64,000 bases of DNA, from the NCBI GenBank assembly GCA_042408875.1, contig JBHOQS010000027.1:409672-473671 (forward strand). Direction: 5' to 3'. Shown piece by piece: positions 53,020 to 61,032 of the stretch. Numbering within the stretch: the first letter of the stretch is position 1; each line of letters opens with the position of its first letter. The notes under the pieces are model-generated. The model had not been told where the DNA came from. It did no database searches and was given only the letters and a program-made list of their open reading frames with translations. The translations under genes were made by a program, and so were the position numbers. This DNA comes from JBHOQS01 sp042408875. Lineage in GTDB: Bacteria > Chloroflexota > UBA11872 > JBHOQS01.

Positions 53020-53868
53020 ATGTACCCCAAGATCGCTGCCATCGCCGACGAGATCGCGCCGCTGCTGCGTGATGAGCTGGATGTGCTCGTGCGCGAGCAG
53101 GTAATGAACATCGAGCTGCGCCAGGTGCAGCTCGACGGCAAACCCCAGCGGGTGATCATCGACCATGACGACGAGGAAATCCGCCAGATCTATGCGGCCT
53201 GCCGTGCGCGCGGCATCGCCGTGTCGTGCATCGCCTCGCCCATCGGTAAGGTCCAGATCACGGACGACTTCGAGGCCCACCTGGCTCGCTTCAAACGCGC
53301 CCTGCGCGCGGCTGAGCTGTGCGAGTGCCGCTACGTGCGCATCTTCTCGTTCTATCTGCCGCCCGAACCAGATGCCCGCCGGACGTACCGCGACGAGGTG
53401 ATGCGCCGCATGCGTGCCTTGGCAGAAACGGCGCGCCGGAGCCATGCGGACGTTATGCTGGTGCACGAGAACGAGGCTGATATTTACGGAGAGCTGCCGG
53501 AGCACTGCTTGGACATCATCGAAAGCGTCGGCGCGCCGAACCTGCGCGTGAACTTCGACCCGGCCAACTTCGTGCTGGCCGGCGTGCGGCCATTCACTCA
53601 GGGCTACCCGCTCCTGCGGCCGTACATCGAGTACGTGCACATCAAAGATGCCCGCATGCGGGACCGCACCATCACCCCGGCCGGCGAGGGCGACGGGGAG
53701 ATCCCGGAGCTGCTGCGGGCGCTCAAGGCCGACGGCTATCAGGGCTACTTCTCGCTGGAGCCGCACCTGGCCGAGGCGCACCGATCGTACGGCGTGACCG
53801 GCCCGGCGCTGTTCAAGGTCGCCGCCGACGCCCTCAAGCGCGAGCTGAAAAAGGCAGGGTATGTATGA
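53020..53868 (+). CDS. Sugar phosphate isomerase/epimerase-like TIM barrel (AP_endonuc_2)
   Basis: 282 residues. It has the xylose-isomerase-like barrel: IELRQVQLDGK, ASPIGKVQITDDFEAHLARF, YVRIFSFYLPPEPDARRTY, metal ligands in VHENEADIYG, VNFDPANFVLAGVRP, YVHIKDARMRD and a late glutamate in YFSLEPHL. Such proteins isomerise hydroxypyruvate, tagatose or inositol-type sugars. The substrate is unknown. The start at 53020 follows GGAGAGAG. Confidence 0.85.
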   Translation: MYPKIAAIADEIAPLLRDELDVLVREQVMNIELRQVQLDGKPQRVIIDHDDEEIRQIYAACRARGIAVSCIASPIGKVQITDDFEAHLARFKRALRAAELCECRYVRIFSFYLPPEPDARRTYRDEVMRRMRALAETARRSHADVMLVHENEADIYGELPEHCLDIIESVGAPNLRVNFDPANFVLAGVRPFTQGYPLLRPYIEYVHIKDARMRDRTITPAGEGDGEIPELLRALKADGYQGYFSLEPHLAEAHRSYGVTGPALFKVAADALKRELKKAGYV

Positions 53869-53882
53869 GCTGGAGGGAAGAC

Positions 53883-53935
53883 CCCTCCCCTAAGAGGGGA
53901 GGGGCCGGGGGAGGGGTCAGGGTGAGGGCAGAGAG
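53883..53935. repeat. G-rich palindromic repeat
   Basis: CCCCTCCCCT-AAG-AGGGGAGGGG hairpin (53883-53905) followed by a G-rich tract with GCCGGGGGAGGGG. Its end supplies the Shine-Dalgarno of the next gene (GGGCAGAG). Related to the repeat at 4248-4325. Confidence 0.7.
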
Positions 53936-54937
53936 ATGATATCCGAAAACGACGCGACGCTGGTCTCGTTGGACGACATCGCCGCTGCAGCGGAGCTGCT
54001 GCGCGGGGTGATCAACCGCACGCCGCTGCAGGTCTCCCGCACGCTTGGGGCCCTGACCGGCGCAGAGGTGTACTTTAAGCCGGAGAGCCTCCAGCGTACG
54101 GGTTCCTTTAAGATCCGTGGCGCCTATAACTGTATCGCTACGATGCCACCAGAGCAACGCGCCCGCGGGGTGATCACCTACTCGTCGGGTAACCATGCCC
54201 AGGCGGTGGCATGCGCTGCCGCGCTGGTCGGTGTGCCGGCGGTGGTCGTCATGCCGGAGGACGCCGTGGCGGCGAAGGTGGCTGCGACCAAAGGCTACGG
54301 AGCTCGGGTCGTGCCGTATGGCCTCGACTCGCTCCAGCGGCAGCAGAAAGCTGAGGAGCTGCAGGCCGAGTACGGCTACGCCATGGTCCCGCCCTTTGAC
54401 CATCCAGCCATCATCGCTGGGCAGGGCACAGTGGGCCTGGAGATCGTCCAGGAGTTGCCCGATGTGGAGGTTGTGCTCGTCCCTATCGGAGGGGGCGGGC
54501 TGATCTCCGGCGTTGCTACGGCAGTGAAAGAACTGCGGCCCCAGGCGCGGGTGATCGGCGTGGAGCCGGCCGGAGCGCCCGACGCATACCGCTCTCTGCG
54601 CGAGGGGCACATCGTGCAGATAGACACCGTGAGAACTATTGCCGATGGTCTGCGCAACAAACGCCTGGGCCAGCTGAACTTCGCACACATCCGCCGGTAT
54701 GTGGACGATATCGTGCTGGTCGAGGAAGACGCGATCTACCGCGCCATCCGCTTCCTGCTGGAACGGGCGAAGCTCGTGGTCGAGCCGTCTGGCGCGGTGA
54801 CGGTCGCCGCACTGCTGTCCGGCGCAGTCAACGCGAGCGGACGGCGCGTCGTGGCGGTGCTCTCCGGCGGGAATATTGATCGGCAGGTACTCCTTGAGGC
54901 GCTGGAGAGCCGCTATGAGGTCGCAGGTGCCGGATAG
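53936..54937 (+). CDS. Threonine ammonia-lyase / PLP serine-threonine dehydratase
   Basis: 333 residues, the short catabolic form without an ACT domain. PLP lysine K59 in TGSFKIRGAYN; SSGNHAQAVA, the Gly-rich VPIGGGGLISGVA phosphate cup and EPSGAVTVAALLSG are all present. It deaminates threonine to 2-oxobutyrate; serine racemase activity is possible in this family. The stop overlaps the cobU start by 23 bp, implying coupling without an evident shared pathway. Confidence 0.88.
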   Translation: MISENDATLVSLDDIAAAAELLRGVINRTPLQVSRTLGALTGAEVYFKPESLQRTGSFKIRGAYNCIATMPPEQRARGVITYSSGNHAQAVACAAALVGVPAVVVMPEDAVAAKVAATKGYGARVVPYGLDSLQRQQKAEELQAEYGYAMVPPFDHPAIIAGQGTVGLEIVQELPDVEVVLVPIGGGGLISGVATAVKELRPQARVIGVEPAGAPDAYRSLREGHIVQIDTVRTIADGLRNKRLGQLNFAHIRRYVDDIVLVEEDAIYRAIRFLLERAKLVVEPSGAVTVAALLSGAVNASGRRVVAVLSGGNIDRQVLLEALESRYEVAGAG

Positions 54938-55586
54938 TCAGGCCGACCGCCTAGTCTTGATCCTTGGCGGCGCGCGCAGCGGGAAGAGCGCCTTCGCCGA
55001 ACGCCTGGCCTGGGAGTCCGGCCGGCCAGTGATCTTCCTGGCCACGGCCACGCCTGGCGACGAGGAGATGCGCGCTCGCATCGAGCAACACCGCCGGGCA
55101 CGTCCGGCTGCCTGGCGCACCATCGAGGCACCATTGCGCCCGTCGCGCGTACTGGCGGAGCTGGCCAGCTTCGATGGCGTGGTGCTGCTCGACTGTCTCA
55201 CACTGCTGTGTTCGAACCTTTTGCTGGCACTCGATCCTGCTGCACCGCGCGCGGGCCACGGAGCTGCCGATGCCGTAGCAGAGCTCCCCGAGCTAGCTGA
55301 CCTGTCTGATCTGCCAGGGGAACGTATCGAAGAGCGTGCGCTGGCCGAAGTGCAGTCGCTGCTGGAGGCCCACCGCCGCAGCAGGGCTACGCTCATTGTC
55401 GTGTCGAACGAGGTTGGGTTAGGGCTCGTGCCAGCCTCCCCGCTTGGCCGGGCCTATCGGGACCTGCTGGGCCGCGCCAACCAGCTCGTTGCCGCAACGG
55501 CCGGACGCGTCTACTTCATGGTCGCTGGCATCCCGGTGGATGTGAAGCGACTAGCGCACGAAGCCGGGCCTCTTACCTGCTGCTGA
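54915..55586 (+). CDS. cobU: Adenosylcobinamide kinase/guanylyltransferase
   Basis: 223 residues. P-loop LVLILGGARSGKSAFAERLA, the active-site ATATPGDEEMRARIEQHRR with guanylated His, AAWRTIEAPL, LDCLTLLCSNLLL, and SNEVGLGLVPASPLGRAYRD. It activates cobinamide for B12 nucleotide-loop assembly. An acidic insert of about 30 residues (about 115-145) follows LDCLT. No other cobalamin gene is nearby. It overlaps the dehydratase gene. Confidence 0.92.
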   Translation: MRSQVPDSQADRLVLILGGARSGKSAFAERLAWESGRPVIFLATATPGDEEMRARIEQHRRARPAAWRTIEAPLRPSRVLAELASFDGVVLLDCLTLLCSNLLLALDPAAPRAGHGAADAVAELPELADLSDLPGERIEERALAEVQSLLEAHRRSRATLIVVSNEVGLGLVPASPLGRAYRDLLGRANQLVAATAGRVYFMVAGIPVDVKRLAHEAGPLTCC

Positions 55587-55630
55587 TTCGGTGCTTCCTG
55601 GTGCTTTGCGAGATAAGGAAGGGTTTGATC

Positions 55631-56203
55631 ATGGAACTGCTAGTTCTGCTATTGAGTATCATGATTATCATTCTAGTCATCTTAGCCTACCAATACTGGA
55701 TTTTGCACCAGAGGTATCAGTTGTTGGATCGTCGAGTAGACGAGATGGCACGACACCGGTTCGAGTCCTGGCGTGACCAGGAGATCCAAAAGATCCGGAA
55801 GGAAGAACAGGAGCTAGCGCGCCGGACTGCTCAGCTTGAGCTAAGAGAATGGAAAGAACAGGAAGAGGCACAGATTCGGCAAGATGCTGTGCAGAAGAGT
55901 CAATCCGTAATTTTAGGAAAGGTTACCGAGCACTTCGTCCCTTATCTTCCTAACTTTAAATATAATCCGAAGGATGCTCGCTTTATCGGCAGCCCAATAG
56001 ATTTTATAATTTTTGACGGAATAAGCACAGGAGAATTGCAACGGGTTGTTTTCGTGGAAGTAAAAACAGGAGAATCTGGACTGCACCCAAGACAACGGAG
56101 TATTCGGGAAGCAATCCGTACTGGCCGTGTGGAATGGTGTGAAGTTCGTCTTCCGCGCACTGCTCCTGAACTTGCAAGCATTGACAAGATACAGCTTCGT
56201 TAA
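55631..56203 (+). CDS. Membrane-anchored Holliday-junction-resolvase-type nuclease
   Basis: 190 residues from an ATG with AAGGAAGG upstream. A membrane helix (LLVLLLSIMIIILVILAYQY) and a charged coiled coil (about 40-90) precede a PD-(D/E)XK fold: GKVTEHFVPYL (E100), RFIGSPIDFIIFDG (D124) and VVFVEVKTGESG (E143, K145). This is the pattern of endonucleases related to archaeal Holliday junction resolvase (PF10107). Base composition is clearly more AT-rich than both neighbours, suggesting acquisition. Its role is unknown. Confidence 0.8.
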   Translation: MELLVLLLSIMIIILVILAYQYWILHQRYQLLDRRVDEMARHRFESWRDQEIQKIRKEEQELARRTAQLELREWKEQEEAQIRQDAVQKSQSVILGKVTEHFVPYLPNFKYNPKDARFIGSPIDFIIFDGISTGELQRVVFVEVKTGESGLHPRQRSIREAIRTGRVEWCEVRLPRTAPELASIDKIQLR

Positions 56204-56319
56204 AGAACAGTTATGTGTGCTCCTATATTTGCTCCTGGCGGATGCTTTGTAGAGAAGCTCCCCAGCAGAGGTGGCAGAGCGATGGAAGAAACATAGAGAG
56301 CGCATTGGCTCGGCACAGA

Positions 56320-56349
56320 TTGACACCCGCGCAGCCGCCTCACTATACT
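56320..56349 (+). promoter_or_regulatory. Strong secDF promoter
   Basis: TTGACA (56320-56325), 18-bp spacer, TATACT (56344-56349), the best promoter match in the window. secD starts at 56493. Confidence 0.7.
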
Positions 56350-56415
56350 TAAGCTAAAGCCTAAGTATCCGGTGCCCTTTCCCATACACCTGTCGAGGGA
56401 ACGATCGCAGACGCG

Positions 56416-56438
56416 GGCCCCGCAGCGGGGCCTTTTTT
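56416..56438 (+). terminator. Intrinsic terminator inside the secD leader
   Basis: GGCCCC-GCAGC-GGGGCC (56416-56432) followed by six T. It lies about 60 bases after the expected transcript start and 55 bases before secD, so it would attenuate secDF unless bypassed. An upstream ACTTAAG/CCTAAGT near 56347-56366 could form a competing stem. Confidence 0.65.
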
Positions 56439-56492
56439 CTGTATGCCAGGATCCTGGTGGGACTGCCGGATAGCGCGCAAAGGTAGGACGCT

Positions 56493-57785
56493 GTGCGACG
56501 AACGACACTCCGCTGGCTGGTATTCATCCTGGCGCTGGCTATTGTAGCGGGCTGGGTTGATTGGCCCGGCACCCGCGTCATCACCTTGCCCTGGGATCCC
56601 GAAGGCACGCGGTTCCGCAAGGAGATCGCTACACAACTGGGCCTCGACCTGCAAGGAGGCCTGCATGTGGTGCTGCAGGCCAAGCCCGGCACGCCGGTGA
56701 CGCCGGACGCTATGGAGGCAGCCCGCAATATCATCGAGAACCGGGTCAACGGCCTGGGCGTGGCCGAGCCACGGATCCAGCGCGAAGGAGATCGCCGCAT
56801 TATCGTGGAACTGCCCGGCATTAAAGAGCCGGAAAAGGCTATCGCCGTCTTCCACGAGACCGGCCTGCTGGAGTTCGTGGATATGGGGGATGAGCCGGCG
56901 CCGGTCGGCCAGCCGCTTCCCGACAACCCGAAGTACAGGACGATCCTGACCGGCAAGAACCTCAAGAACGCCGAAGTCGGCTACGACGAGCGGGGCCTGC
57001 CGCAGATTAACTTCGAGTGGGACGAAGAGGGCGCCCGTATCTTCGAAGAATACACTTCGAAGAACATCGGCAAGTATCTCGGTATTACGATGGACAAGCA
57101 GGTGATCTCGGTGGCGACGATTCAGAGCGCCATCGGCGCCCGCGGCCGCATCACCGGCCGGTTCACCCTCGACGAGGCGCGTAAGATCGTCATCCAGCTC
57201 AAGTACGGCGCGCTGCCGGTCCCGCTCGAGGTGGTGAGCAGCCAGACGGTCGGGCCAACGCTGGGCAAGCAGTCGGTGGATAAGAGCGTGGTGGCCGGCG
57301 CCGTCGGCCTGGGCACCGTGGTGGCGTTCATGTTGCTGTACTACCGCCTGCCTGGACTGATGGCCAATCTGGCGCTCCTGCTCTATACCCTGTTTGTGTA
57401 CGCTATTTTCCGCGCCTGGCCGGTCACACTGACACTCGCCGGCATCGCTGGCTTTATCCTGTCGATCGGCATGGCCGTCGATGCCAACATCCTGATCTTC
57501 GAGCGCATGAAGGAGGAACTGCGCCTGGGCCGCTCGTTGGCCGCGGCCATCGATGTGGGCTTCCAGCGCGCCTGGACGTCCATCCGCGACTCCAACCTCT
57601 CCACGATCATGACCTCGGCGATCCTGTTCTACTTCGGCACGGGGTCTGTTCGGGGGTTCGCCGTGACCCTGATCATCGGTGTGCTGGTGAGCATGTTCAC
57701 CGCCATTGTGGTCACGCGCACGTTCTTGCGGCTGCTCGTCGGCACGCCGCTGGCGCAGCGGCGCTGGCTCTTTGGAGTAGACTGA
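56493..57785 (+). CDS. secD: Protein translocase subunit SecD
   Basis: 430 residues from a GTG. One N-terminal helix, then the P1 region (GLDLQGGLHVVLQAKPG, IIENRVNGLGVAEPRIQREG), then SQTVGPTLGKQSVDKSV before helix 2, and the conserved MAVDANILIFERMKEELRLG in TM4. It forms the SecDF proton-driven pulling complex. secF follows after four bases. Confidence 0.96.
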   Translation: MRRTTLRWLVFILALAIVAGWVDWPGTRVITLPWDPEGTRFRKEIATQLGLDLQGGLHVVLQAKPGTPVTPDAMEAARNIIENRVNGLGVAEPRIQREGDRRIIVELPGIKEPEKAIAVFHETGLLEFVDMGDEPAPVGQPLPDNPKYRTILTGKNLKNAEVGYDERGLPQINFEWDEEGARIFEEYTSKNIGKYLGITMDKQVISVATIQSAIGARGRITGRFTLDEARKIVIQLKYGALPVPLEVVSSQTVGPTLGKQSVDKSVVAGAVGLGTVVAFMLLYYRLPGLMANLALLLYTLFVYAIFRAWPVTLTLAGIAGFILSIGMAVDANILIFERMKEELRLGRSLAAAIDVGFQRAWTSIRDSNLSTIMTSAILFYFGTGSVRGFAVTLIIGVLVSMFTAIVVTRTFLRLLVGTPLAQRRWLFGVD

Positions 57786-57789
57786 GGCG

Positions 57790-58725
57790 ATGTTCGATAT
57801 CATCGGGAAACGGTACTGGTACTTCCTCTTTTCGCTCCTCATCATCATTCCGGGGACGGTCTCGCTGCTGCTGTTTGGCCTGAACCTCGGCCTGGACTTC
57901 ACCGGCGGCACGCTGCTGGAGCTGCGCTTTGGACAGGCAGTCACCCCGGCGCAGGTGCGCGAGGTGTTCGTGCAGAAGGGCCTGCCCGAGCCCGAAGTCC
58001 AGCCGGTGAATGACTATACCGTCATCACACGCTCGCGCTTTATCGAGGCCCAGGCAAAGGAGGACCTCAAGCGGACGCTGGCCGAGCGTTTCGGGAGCGT
58101 CGAGGAGGTGCGTGGCGAGTCCATTGGGCCGGTGATCAGCCAGGAGCTCACACGCAACGCCTTCGTATCTGTGGCGCTGGCGTCGCTCTTCATTATGCTC
58201 TATCTGACCTGGGCGTTCCGCACGGTGCCCGATCCGCTCTCGTATGGGGTCTGCGCGGTCGTGGCGCTGCTGCACGACGTGCTGCTCTTGCTGGGTGTGT
58301 TCTCGATCTTAGGGAAGGTCGCGCACATCCAGATCGACGCGCTTTTCGTCACTGCCGTGCTGACGGTGATCGGCTTCTCAGTGCACGACACGATCGTCGT
58401 GTTTGACCGCATCCGCGAGAACATAAAGCGCTATGCTGGCGCACCCTTTGAATTGATCGTCAACCACAGCGTAAACCAGACGCTGGACCGCTCGCTCAAT
58501 ACATCGCTTACGACGCTCTTTACCCTAACCGCGCTCTTCCTCTTCGGCGGCGAGTCGATCCGCAATAATTTCATTCTGCCGTTGCTGATCGGCATCGCCA
58601 GCGGGACGTACTCGTCGATCTTTAATGCGGCCTGCTTGCTGGTAGTGTGGCAGAACGGTGAGCTGGCCGCCCTGTGGCGCCGCCTGACCCGCCGCGCCGC
58701 GTCGGGCACCGCGCGGGCAGCGTAG
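57790..58725 (+). CDS. secF: Protein translocase subunit SecF
   Basis: 311 residues, six helices. LGLDFTGGTLLELRFGQ after helix 1, IGPVISQELTRNAFVSVALA, VIGFSVHDTIVVFDRIREN (conserved D of TM4) and the C-terminal NQTLDRSLNTSLTTLFT. It partners SecD in the inner membrane and is translated right after it. Confidence 0.96.
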   Translation: MFDIIGKRYWYFLFSLLIIIPGTVSLLLFGLNLGLDFTGGTLLELRFGQAVTPAQVREVFVQKGLPEPEVQPVNDYTVITRSRFIEAQAKEDLKRTLAERFGSVEEVRGESIGPVISQELTRNAFVSVALASLFIMLYLTWAFRTVPDPLSYGVCAVVALLHDVLLLLGVFSILGKVAHIQIDALFVTAVLTVIGFSVHDTIVVFDRIRENIKRYAGAPFELIVNHSVNQTLDRSLNTSLTTLFTLTALFLFGGESIRNNFILPLLIGIASGTYSSIFNAACLLVVWQNGELAALWRRLTRRAASGTARAA

Positions 58726-59019
58726 CCTTACCGAGAGACCTATCCACCGGTAGGGGCGCAGCGTCGCTGCGCCCCTACCCCCAAATAACCCCGAAACGCG
58801 TAGATGTCGTAGCGCGTGCTCCCGCTCGCGCTATCGGTCGGCGCCTGAACCACATGGGAGGAGCGTAGCATGCCGTGCCCCTCCCGCTGACCCACGCACG
58901 ACTTCTCTTCTCCCATCCGCGGACACGCGTCCACAGGGTGGCGCAGCACTGCACCCCCTACAGCATAGCAGGCGACGCCCCTCTCACAGACGGTCGCTCT
59001 GGAACGGCCTGCGGCGCCT
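58726..59019. other. Convergent intergenic region
   Basis: 294 bp between secF and the VanX-like gene, holding the palindrome at 58749-58779. No gene seen in the remainder. Confidence 0.45.
58749..58779. repeat. GC-rich palindrome, REP-like
   Basis: GGTAGGGGCGCAGCG and its complement around one base. No T-run; may act as a terminator for secDF or be an interspersed repeat. Confidence 0.65.
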
Positions 59020-59754
59020 CTACCTCTTGACCTCTTCCAAGGTGCCCCCGGGAGCGATCAGGCCATAGATAGCATACAGCTGCCCGGTACGCAGCGCCCA
59101 GCAGATATCCCCGTACGACCAGTGCCACCATTCGCCGCGGTAGTTGCTGAAGCCGGCCTCAGACATCACCCGGATCAATAGGTCGCGGTTGCGCTGCGCC
59201 TCGGGGGAGAGCCCCGGCACGTAGGTGTACCGGGCATATGGCTTGTCCTTAAGGGGCGAGACCATATCCAGCGGCTCCCCGTCGGGACCGAGAATGCTCA
59301 CATCTACGGCGCCGCCGGTACAGTGCCCCGGCGGCGACTCCGGCACGTCGGGCGGGTGGAAGAAATCGTTGGCCCAGCGCCGCAGCGTGGCCTCCGGCCA
59401 GTTTGGGTGCTCGCGGCGCAGACGCATATAGTAGTTCCAGTAGCCGCGCGCCTGAGTAGCCAGCGAGCGGTGCGCTGTGCCGACGCGCAGGCGATACCCG
59501 TCGGGCAGCAACGCCGCGGCACGCTTCAGCATCTGCGCCGGAGTAGCGCGCAGGTAGACGCAGGAGGGCTGCTCGGCGATACGCTGCGGCGACATGCCCA
59601 GCACAATCTCCGGGCAGACCTCCCGGAGGTCGACCATGGGCTCGCCACACTCGCGGATCGGGATGCGCCGCTGGGCAGCGATCGACTCGGAGACGATACG
59701 CCAGGCAGGCAGCGATGGGCGGACCCGCCTGCGGGTGGCAACCTCAACAGCCAT
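59020..59754 (-). CDS. VanX/DdpX-like D-Ala-D-Ala dipeptidase (M15D)
   Basis: 244 residues. The zinc site has H144 and D151 in GHCTGGAVDVSI and H211 with catalytic E208 in GEWWHWSYGD, exactly the VanX spacing (His-x6-Asp; Glu-x2-His); R96 in AHRSLATQ is the likely transition-state Arg. No signal peptide, so cytoplasmic. Likely cleaves D-Ala-D-Ala or related cell-wall dipeptides. No van or ddp genes adjoin, so resistance is not implied. Confidence 0.85.
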   Translation of the reverse strand: MAVEVATRRRVRPSLPAWRIVSESIAAQRRIPIRECGEPMVDLREVCPEIVLGMSPQRIAEQPSCVYLRATPAQMLKRAAALLPDGYRLRVGTAHRSLATQARGYWNYYMRLRREHPNWPEATLRRWANDFFHPPDVPESPPGHCTGGAVDVSILGPDGEPLDMVSPLKDKPYARYTYVPGLSPEAQRNRDLLIRVMSEAGFSNYRGEWWHWSYGDICWALRTGQLYAIYGLIAPGGTLEEVKR

Positions 59755-59831
59755 GGAACGTAGCCCCCTCCTAGTCCTTAGCGCTATGATAGCCTATTCC
59801 GCTGCCCGCTCGCTGCCTGCTGTATGCACGG

Positions 59832-60836
59832 CTAGCGGTATGCCGCGACCTCGTAAGTAGTGTTCGTCACCTCGAAAAAATTGACGATCTCAGGCACATC
59901 GGTCTCCGCCGCCATCCACTTGGCTGGGTTAGCCACTTTAAAGTATGGCTCAAAGCCGAGCTCCTCCAGGCGGCGGTCGGTGACGTACTGGATGTACTGG
60001 TTGAGCGTCTCGGCCGACAGCCCGAGGATCGGCTGTGGCAAGACCGCCTCGTTATAGGCACGCTCGAGTTCGACTGCCTCGAGGATCATGCTGTGGATCT
60101 CCCGGGCAAACTCGGCGGTCATGATCTCCGGATGCTCTTCGAGCATTGCCGTGATCAGGTGAATGCCGAAGGAGAGATGCAGGCTCTCGTCCTTGAGCAC
60201 CCAGTCGATCATGGTGCCCAGGCCTTTGAGCAGGTTGCGTCGCCGAAACGAGAGGGCCAGCAGAAAGCCGCCGTAGAAGAACACGCCCTCCAGCACGACG
60301 AAGTAGCCAATCATGTTGCGCAGGAGCGCCTGCTTGCCCTCCAGGGTGGAGAGCTCCAGGTCGCGGCGCAGCATGGCCGCGGTCAGGCGAGCCTGGAATT
60401 CTTCCTTGGCGCGAATGGCCGGATGTGCTTTATGCGCCGAGAAGGCCAGCTCGCGATCCACCGGCAGCGTCTTCAGGAGATACTCAAACGCCAGCGTGTG
60501 GTTCGCCTCCTCCCACACCTGGCGGGCCAGATAGAGCCGCACCTCCGGCGCGGTCAGGTGCGGGTACATGCTCAGGATGATGTTACTGGTGACCAGCGAC
60601 TCCATGGGGTTGAAGAAGCCGAGCAGGAGCGTGACGGCGTGCCGCTCTTCCGGGGTAAGCCGATGCTCCCAGTCATACACATCCTCGCCCAGCGGCACCT
60701 CCTCGGGGAACCAGGTGTTGCGCTTGGCCTGCTGCACGTGGGCGTACGCCCAGGGGTAGCGCAGCGGAAAGAGCTGCACCGGCTCGGTGGGATGCCCGCC
60801 GATCAGGGATGGCATCGCTCCATGCGGCTCGGTCAT
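59832..60836 (-). CDS. nrdB: Ribonucleotide reductase small subunit, class Ic-type
   Basis: 334 residues from an ATG with GGAGGG. Metal ligands are E79 (FFNPMESLV), E110 and H113 (EEANH), E183 (VVLEGVFFY), E217 and H220 (KDESLH). The first ligand is Glu rather than Asp, and the radical Tyr position (His+4) is F117. These match Chlamydia trachomatis R2 (E89, E120, H123, F127, E193, E227, H230) at a constant offset of ten, so a Mn/Fe cofactor with no tyrosyl radical is likely. It pairs with the nrdA gene upstream. Confidence 0.93.
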   Translation of the reverse strand: MTEPHGAMPSLIGGHPTEPVQLFPLRYPWAYAHVQQAKRNTWFPEEVPLGEDVYDWEHRLTPEERHAVTLLLGFFNPMESLVTSNIILSMYPHLTAPEVRLYLARQVWEEANHTLAFEYLLKTLPVDRELAFSAHKAHPAIRAKEEFQARLTAAMLRRDLELSTLEGKQALLRNMIGYFVVLEGVFFYGGFLLALSFRRRNLLKGLGTMIDWVLKDESLHLSFGIHLITAMLEEHPEIMTAEFAREIHSMILEAVELERAYNEAVLPQPILGLSAETLNQYIQYVTDRRLEELGFEPYFKVANPAKWMAAETDVPEIVNFFEVTNTTYEVAAYR

Positions 60837-60984
60837 GGTACACCCTCCTTGAAAAGTAATCAGTTAACAATCAACCAAGGTTAAGACCGCTAAGCCCGGG
60901 AGAGTGAGATTGTATAAAGATAAAGAAAGCAGACGTTGTCCTGCACCGAATAGTCGGTTGAGGTCGGCTGCTCAGGAGGTCCTT

Positions 60985-61025
60985 ATCCCCACCCCGCTCC
61001 CGCGCTGCGGGAGCGGGGTGGGGAT
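60985..61025. repeat. Long GC-rich hairpin between nrdA and nrdB
   Basis: 19-bp perfect arms (ATCCCCACCCCGCTCCCGC and complement) with a three-base loop, in the 196-bp nrdA-nrdB gap. No T-run follows on the minus strand, so it could stabilise or attenuate rather than terminate. Confidence 0.8.
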
Positions 61026-61032
61026 GGGCGCT

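Noticed and set aside
55757..55790. A GGTTCGAGTCC-like tRNA T-loop on the plus strand
   Set aside because: Flanking bases do not form a five-pair T-stem or acceptor stem, and the segment is inside a well-supported nuclease gene.
56442..56543. 34-codon leader ORF overlapping the secD start
   Set aside because: No Shine-Dalgarno and no arrest-peptide or charge pattern; overlap seems incidental.
59020..59754. Vancomycin resistance determinant
   Set aside because: VanX-like dipeptidases occur outside resistance operons, and no vanH, vanA or vanRS genes adjoin.
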